From contig JALVMZ010000510.1 of the NCBI GenBank assembly GCA_027032655.1, forward strand, positions 1 through 10,649: a DNA stretch of 10,649 nucleotides. The letters run 5' to 3'. Numbering within the stretch: position 1 is the stretch's first letter; every line of letters begins with the position of its first letter. The stretch comes from Desulfobacteraceae bacterium (GTDB taxonomy: Bacteria > Desulfobacterota > DSM-4660 > Desulfatiglandales > JALVMZ01). The position numbers and the translations under genes were made by a program. Shown one piece after another: positions 7,753 through 10,649 of the stretch. The notes beneath the pieces were generated by a model, which saw only the letters and a list, made by a program, of their open reading frames with translations, was not told the DNA's origin and ran no database searches.

Positions 7753-7788
7753 ATGAACAATCTCCAGGAGAGATTATAATGGATTGAT

Positions 7789-7817
7789 ATCAGATTTTGC
7801 CTCATATGTAAAGTCAA
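7789..7817 (-). promoter_or_regulatory. Candidate sigma-70 promoter for smc-ftsY
   Basis: Read on the minus strand, TTGACT (7812-7817) and TCTGAT (7789-7794) are separated by 17 bases, about 37 bases before the smc start. The -10 match is only moderate. A perfect TATAAT also exists on this strand at 7773-7778 but has no -35 partner and would leave a very short leader. Tentative. Confidence 0.35.
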
Positions 7818-7860
7818 AATACAATATAATGTATAAAAATTTTTACAATAACAATATGTA

Positions 7861-7899
7861 GGGTAATACCCTTGCCGGGCTATCTGACTTCAATCCCGG
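7861..7899. promoter_or_regulatory. Two small palindromes in the divergent promoter region
   Basis: GGGTAATACCC (7861-7871) is a perfect odd palindrome with 5-base half-sites. Three bases later CCGGG (7875-7879) can pair with CCCGG (7895-7899) around a 15-base loop. Both lie between smc and the LysM gene, about 30-70 bases upstream of the plus-strand TTGACA box. They could be operator sites or a small hairpin. No T-run follows, so a terminator is unlikely. I recognise no riboswitch. Confidence 0.35.
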
Positions 7900-7929
7900 A
7901 TTAAGACATCTAACCATCCACTATTATTG

Positions 7930-7958
7930 TTGACATGAAACAATGTTAAATAAATAAT
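7930..7958 (+). promoter_or_regulatory. Sigma-70 promoter for the LysM/radical SAM operon
   Basis: A perfect -35 box TTGACA (7930-7935) is followed after 17 bases by AATAAT (7953-7958), five of six matches to the -10 consensus. The predicted transcript starts near 7965, giving a leader of about 25 bases before the TTG start at 7990. Confidence 0.65.
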
Positions 7959-7989
7959 GGTTTAGACTCCACCATCTCAGGTATATATT

Positions 7990-9708
7990 TTGAGATATCT
8001 AATTAAAAATCTGCTCATATTATTGATGATCCATCTTCTGCTGACCCAGGCAAAGATGATTAAATCATGGGCCTGGGATGAGATGGAAAAGACCTATTCC
8101 ATTACCCTGAAAAAGGTGGCAGAAGAAGAAAAGAAGGAAAAAAAATACTCCATAGAAGGCATGATAATAGACGCCCAGGTTCATACTGTAAAAAAGGATG
8201 AACATCTATGGAGTATTTTAAGGAAGAAGGGAATATTAAATAGAAAAGACCTTGCCTTTATAATCAGAGCAATTAAAAAACTAAATCCATCCATTAAAAA
8301 TCTGAACAGATTATATCCCGGACAGAAACTGATTATCCCCATAGATATAAAATACTCCCATATTCCCAGAAAAATAGTCCTGGAGGCAGACAGATCCATT
8401 CCAGAGGAGCTTGAAGGACTTGAAGTAGAGGTCTTCAGGGTAAGTCCAGGGGACTCGGTAATAAGGCTGATAAAGTCCCGATACCATATTCCTGACAGGA
8501 TCATACACAACGAGTATTTAAATTTAGTAAAAAGGATAAATCCCCATATAAGGGATCTTAATCTCCTTTATCCAGGTCAGAAACTGAGATTACCTGTTTA
8601 TCCACAGGAAAGACTGGCAGGAATAATGAAAAAGGGCATTCTTCCCTCCATTTCAACACCAGAGGAATTATCAAAGGAACTGGAAAAACTCTTTCAGCTT
8701 TTAGGTGCTGAGTGGATAAACACAGGAGAAAACTATATACCACTCAGGAGCGGGGGGCAGATAAAGCTAAAGGCAGAATACTATCCCATACTCAATTTGC
8801 CCTCTGGACTGAGGATAATTGTGGATATGAACAATACCCTGCCTGAGAGGATGGCAGATATAATAAGGTCAAACTGGGATACTTACAGGATAGTAAGAAT
8901 TAAAGGATGCAATCTCAGGGAGGCTGTTGATAAGATTCTGGAAAAATACGATTCTGAAAAGATTCACAGAAGAGGAGACCCCCTTGAATTAGGAGGGAGC
9001 ATTGGTTTTAAAATAAATGCGGACTGGATAATAGAGCCCCCTCCTGATGTTGATATAAAAAAGAATCCCGTTATGGTTATTATCTTACTCGCAAGTGCGT
9101 CAGAGAGGACACCTCCCGGGATAATTGAACTGCTCAAGGATTATGGAATCAGGATCATTGATTATCCCCCGCTTAGAAATACACCTGAACCACCATCATA
9201 TGAGACAGACATCATTGAAGTTGGGGAAAATAAATCCAGTATTGTTGAAAATGCATTAAAAATAACAGGTATCAATTTTACTAAGGGTAAAGAGATAGCA
9301 ATCTTTGAAACAAACAGAGAAGACATATCCCTTATTGTTCACGCAGATTATATGATCAAAAGAGGAAACAGGGATGCAATAATCGATTTAACAGGAATTG
9401 GAAGGGAAATTGAAGCCCTATTAAAGCAAAAGAGAATCCCCTATTTGAGCCTTTCAGGTGAAATCTCAGGCATTAAAATCTTTAAAAGAGTGCTTGACTT
9501 CATGGGGATAAAAGTCAAGGATGGAGTCCACTCCTTCAGGGTAGCATTAAGACCTGCTGACAGGAATATCTTTGTCAAGTTGAATGGATTAACCTTTAAA
9601 GACAAAAATGGTCAGCCCATATTCGTAACATCAACCAAAATTCCGGATGCCATTGTGGAACTCCTGGCAAAACGAAGCTTTAAAATAATCGAGATTTCAG
9701 GATCCTGA
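7990..9708 (+). CDS. Exported double-LysM protein with unrecognised C-terminal repeat modules
   Basis: 572-residue protein starting at TTG. An in-frame stop at 7963 and CAGGT 7 bases upstream support this start, as does a signal sequence running from it (MRYLIKNLLILLMIHLLLTQA). Two LysM domains follow, at about 64-117 (HTVKKDEHLWSIL...LNRLYPGQKLIIP) and 147-202 (FRVSPGDSVIRLI...LNLLYPGQKLRLP). LysM binds peptidoglycan or related glycans, so the protein should sit at the cell wall or in the periplasm. I do not recognise residues 204-572. They seem to contain four diverged modules of about 75-85 residues (about 228-307, 310-394, 418-491, 492-572). Each has a helix, two strands with an aromatic pair (EYYPI, NADWIIE, HADYMIK), then strand-helix-strand ending like IIELLKDYGIRIIDY or IVELLAKRSFKIIEI. 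No catalytic motif stands out. It leads a probable operon with the radical SAM gene 16 bases downstream. Confidence 0.88.
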   Translation: MRYLIKNLLILLMIHLLLTQAKMIKSWAWDEMEKTYSITLKKVAEEEKKEKKYSIEGMIIDAQVHTVKKDEHLWSILRKKGILNRKDLAFIIRAIKKLNPSIKNLNRLYPGQKLIIPIDIKYSHIPRKIVLEADRSIPEELEGLEVEVFRVSPGDSVIRLIKSRYHIPDRIIHNEYLNLVKRINPHIRDLNLLYPGQKLRLPVYPQERLAGIMKKGILPSISTPEELSKELEKLFQLLGAEWINTGENYIPLRSGGQIKLKAEYYPILNLPSGLRIIVDMNNTLPERMADIIRSNWDTYRIVRIKGCNLREAVDKILEKYDSEKIHRRGDPLELGGSIGFKINADWIIEPPPDVDIKKNPVMVIILLASASERTPPGIIELLKDYGIRIIDYPPLRNTPEPPSYETDIIEVGENKSSIVENALKITGINFTKGKEIAIFETNREDISLIVHADYMIKRGNRDAIIDLTGIGREIEALLKQKRIPYLSLSGEISGIKIFKRVLDFMGIKVKDGVHSFRVALRPADRNIFVKLNGLTFKDKNGQPIFVTSTKIPDAIVELLAKRSFKIIEISGS

Positions 9709-9713
9709 AATCT
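9692..9713. promoter_or_regulatory. Perfect 22-bp palindrome at the LysM stop codon
   Basis: The half-site AGATTTCAGGA is followed directly by its exact complement. In RNA it gives a 9-bp stem with a GATC loop. It covers the TGA of the LysM gene (9706-9708) and ends 11 bases before the radical SAM ATG. No T-run follows, so it is not a standard terminator. It may act as an operator, a transcript-processing site or a translational brake. Confidence 0.5.
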
Positions 9714-9724
9714 GTAATGAAATC

Positions 9725-10649
9725 ATGTCAAAAATTGCCCTTATATCCACCCCCTGGCCATTGTTTAACAGACCCTCAATCCAGCTTGGGACCCTTAAGG
9801 CTTTTGTAAAACAGCACCTCCCTGATACAGAAATCAATCTTTTTCATATATATCTTGATATTGCCGCCAGACTGGGACACGAAATCTATAGAGAGATATC
9901 CATGAAGACATGGTTATCAGAGGCTCCCTATGCGATACTCCTTTATCCAGAGCTCTTTCGCAGGATTGAGAAATTCTGGAATAGAAACACTTCCTCAAAT
10001 CCCTCTCTTGGCACTGTAACTTTGAAAGAGCTATGCAGGAATTTACAGGATACATCATCCAGATTTATTGAATCAGTTAATTGGGCTTCATATGACCTGG
10101 TGGGATTTTCAATCTCTTTTGGACAATTAACATCCTCACTATTCTTTATAAAAGAGATAAAACACAGATATCCTGCAATAAAGATTGTTGTTGGAGGCTC
10201 TGGCTGTTCAGGTGAAGTGGGACTGAGTATGCTTTCGAACTTTAAAGAGATAGACTTCGTGGTTAATGGAGAAGGCGAAATTCCCCTGATGGAGCTGATA
10301 AGATGGTTACAGGCTAAGGGAAACTATCATATCCCCCCGCAAATCCCCGGATTAATCCACAGGGATTCAAAAGAAAAGTTCACCACTTGCTTTTCTCAGG
10401 TAGATGGGCTTGATGGATTACCGGCTCCCGATTATAGTGACTACTTTGAACATCTAAAAAGACTACCTCCTGATAAGACCTTTTTCCCATCAATTCCCAT
10501 AGAGATGTCAAGGGGTTGCTGGTGGAGGAGTAGATGGAGGGGGCAGATGGGTGGCTGTTCTTTCTGCAATCTCAATATTCAATGGGATGGATACAGGAAA
10601 AAATCGGCCATAAAGATTCTTAATGAAATGACACAGTTAAGTAATGAAT
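9725..10649 (+). CDS. B12-type radical SAM protein, RiPP-maturation-like, with CX12CX2C motif (3' end outside window)
   Basis: The first 308 residues of an open frame cut by the window edge. The N-terminus MSKIALISTPWPLFNRPSIQ and the LGTLKAF that follows resemble the opening of the RiPP-maturation radical SAM family I know as TIGR03975. Residues about 122-195 (YDLVGFSISFGQLTSS, IKIVVGGSGCSGEVG, IDFVVNGEGE) form a Rossmann-like cobalamin-binding domain of the kind found in B12-dependent radical SAM enzymes. No DXHXXG is seen, as is usual there. A PAPDYSDYF linker leads to the cluster loop SRGCWW...GGCSFCNLN, with C265, C278 and C281. The spacing is CX12CX2C, against CX7CX2C as I recall for the family. 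The intervening residues are Arg/Trp-rich. A YRKKS motif follows. The ATG lacks a good Shine-Dalgarno, suggesting coupling to the LysM gene 16 bases upstream. No precursor peptide gene is visible. Radical SAM call firm, subfamily likely, substrate unknown. Confidence 0.85.
   Translation, partial: MSKIALISTPWPLFNRPSIQLGTLKAFVKQHLPDTEINLFHIYLDIAARLGHEIYREISMKTWLSEAPYAILLYPELFRRIEKFWNRNTSSNPSLGTVTLKELCRNLQDTSSRFIESVNWASYDLVGFSISFGQLTSSLFFIKEIKHRYPAIKIVVGGSGCSGEVGLSMLSNFKEIDFVVNGEGEIPLMELIRWLQAKGNYHIPPQIPGLIHRDSKEKFTTCFSQVDGLDGLPAPDYSDYFEHLKRLPPDKTFFPSIPIEMSRGCWWRSRWRGQMGGCSFCNLNIQWDGYRKKSAIKILNEMTQLSNE

Noticed and set aside
7875..7899. Riboswitch or terminator upstream of the LysM gene
   Set aside because: The stem is only 5 bp, no T-run follows, and it lies upstream of the TTGACA promoter, so it would not be in the main transcript. 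No known aptamer core is recognised.
9714..10649. RiPP precursor peptide gene near the maturase-like enzyme
   Set aside because: The only gap upstream of it is 16 bases, and no short gene with a leader and repetitive core is visible on either strand. A precursor may lie beyond the window.

Overview
The window is about 10.6 kb of AT-rich, densely coding bacterial DNA (roughly 40% G+C by eye). Two housekeeping genes, smc and ftsY, sit among genes typical of strict anaerobes: an HD-domain hydrolase, a ferredoxin-like Fe-S protein and two radical SAM enzymes. Their style recalls Desulfobacterota or Nitrospirota. That placement is inference from gene content, not a database match. No rRNA, tRNA, CRISPR array, transposase or phage gene is visible.

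Layout. (1) 2-1287, plus strand: an HD-domain protein open at the left edge, then a ferredoxin-type Fe-S protein whose Shine-Dalgarno overlaps the upstream stop. An intrinsic terminator follows at about 1306-1337. (2) 1403-2296, plus: a radical SAM protein with a CX4CX2C cluster motif. It abuts, stop to stop with no spacer, a minus-strand 4-hydroxybenzoyl-CoA-thioesterase-type gene (2297-2728). (3) 2729-3150: a 422-base gene-free stretch holding two related complex palindromic elements (2788-2946 and 2975-3146). They share an inner arm but have different, self-complementary outer arms. (4) 3151-7752, minus: ftsY downstream of smc, a commonly seen pairing. (5) 7753-7989: divergent promoter region with a perfect TTGACA box and two small palindromes. 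(6) 7990-10649, plus: an exported double-LysM protein with a TTG start and an unrecognised C-terminal half that I read as four diverged modules. Sixteen bases later comes a radical SAM enzyme, cut by the right edge, resembling B12-type RiPP-maturation enzymes. Its cluster motif is stretched to CX12CX2C. A perfect 22-bp palindrome covers the stop codon between them.

How they fit together: smc and ftsY serve chromosome organisation and SRP-dependent membrane targeting. The HD and Fe-S genes look like a two-gene operon of unknown purpose. The LysM and radical SAM genes look co-transcribed and form the least explained unit. The palindromic pair between the thioesterase gene and ftsY is the most unusual non-coding feature.
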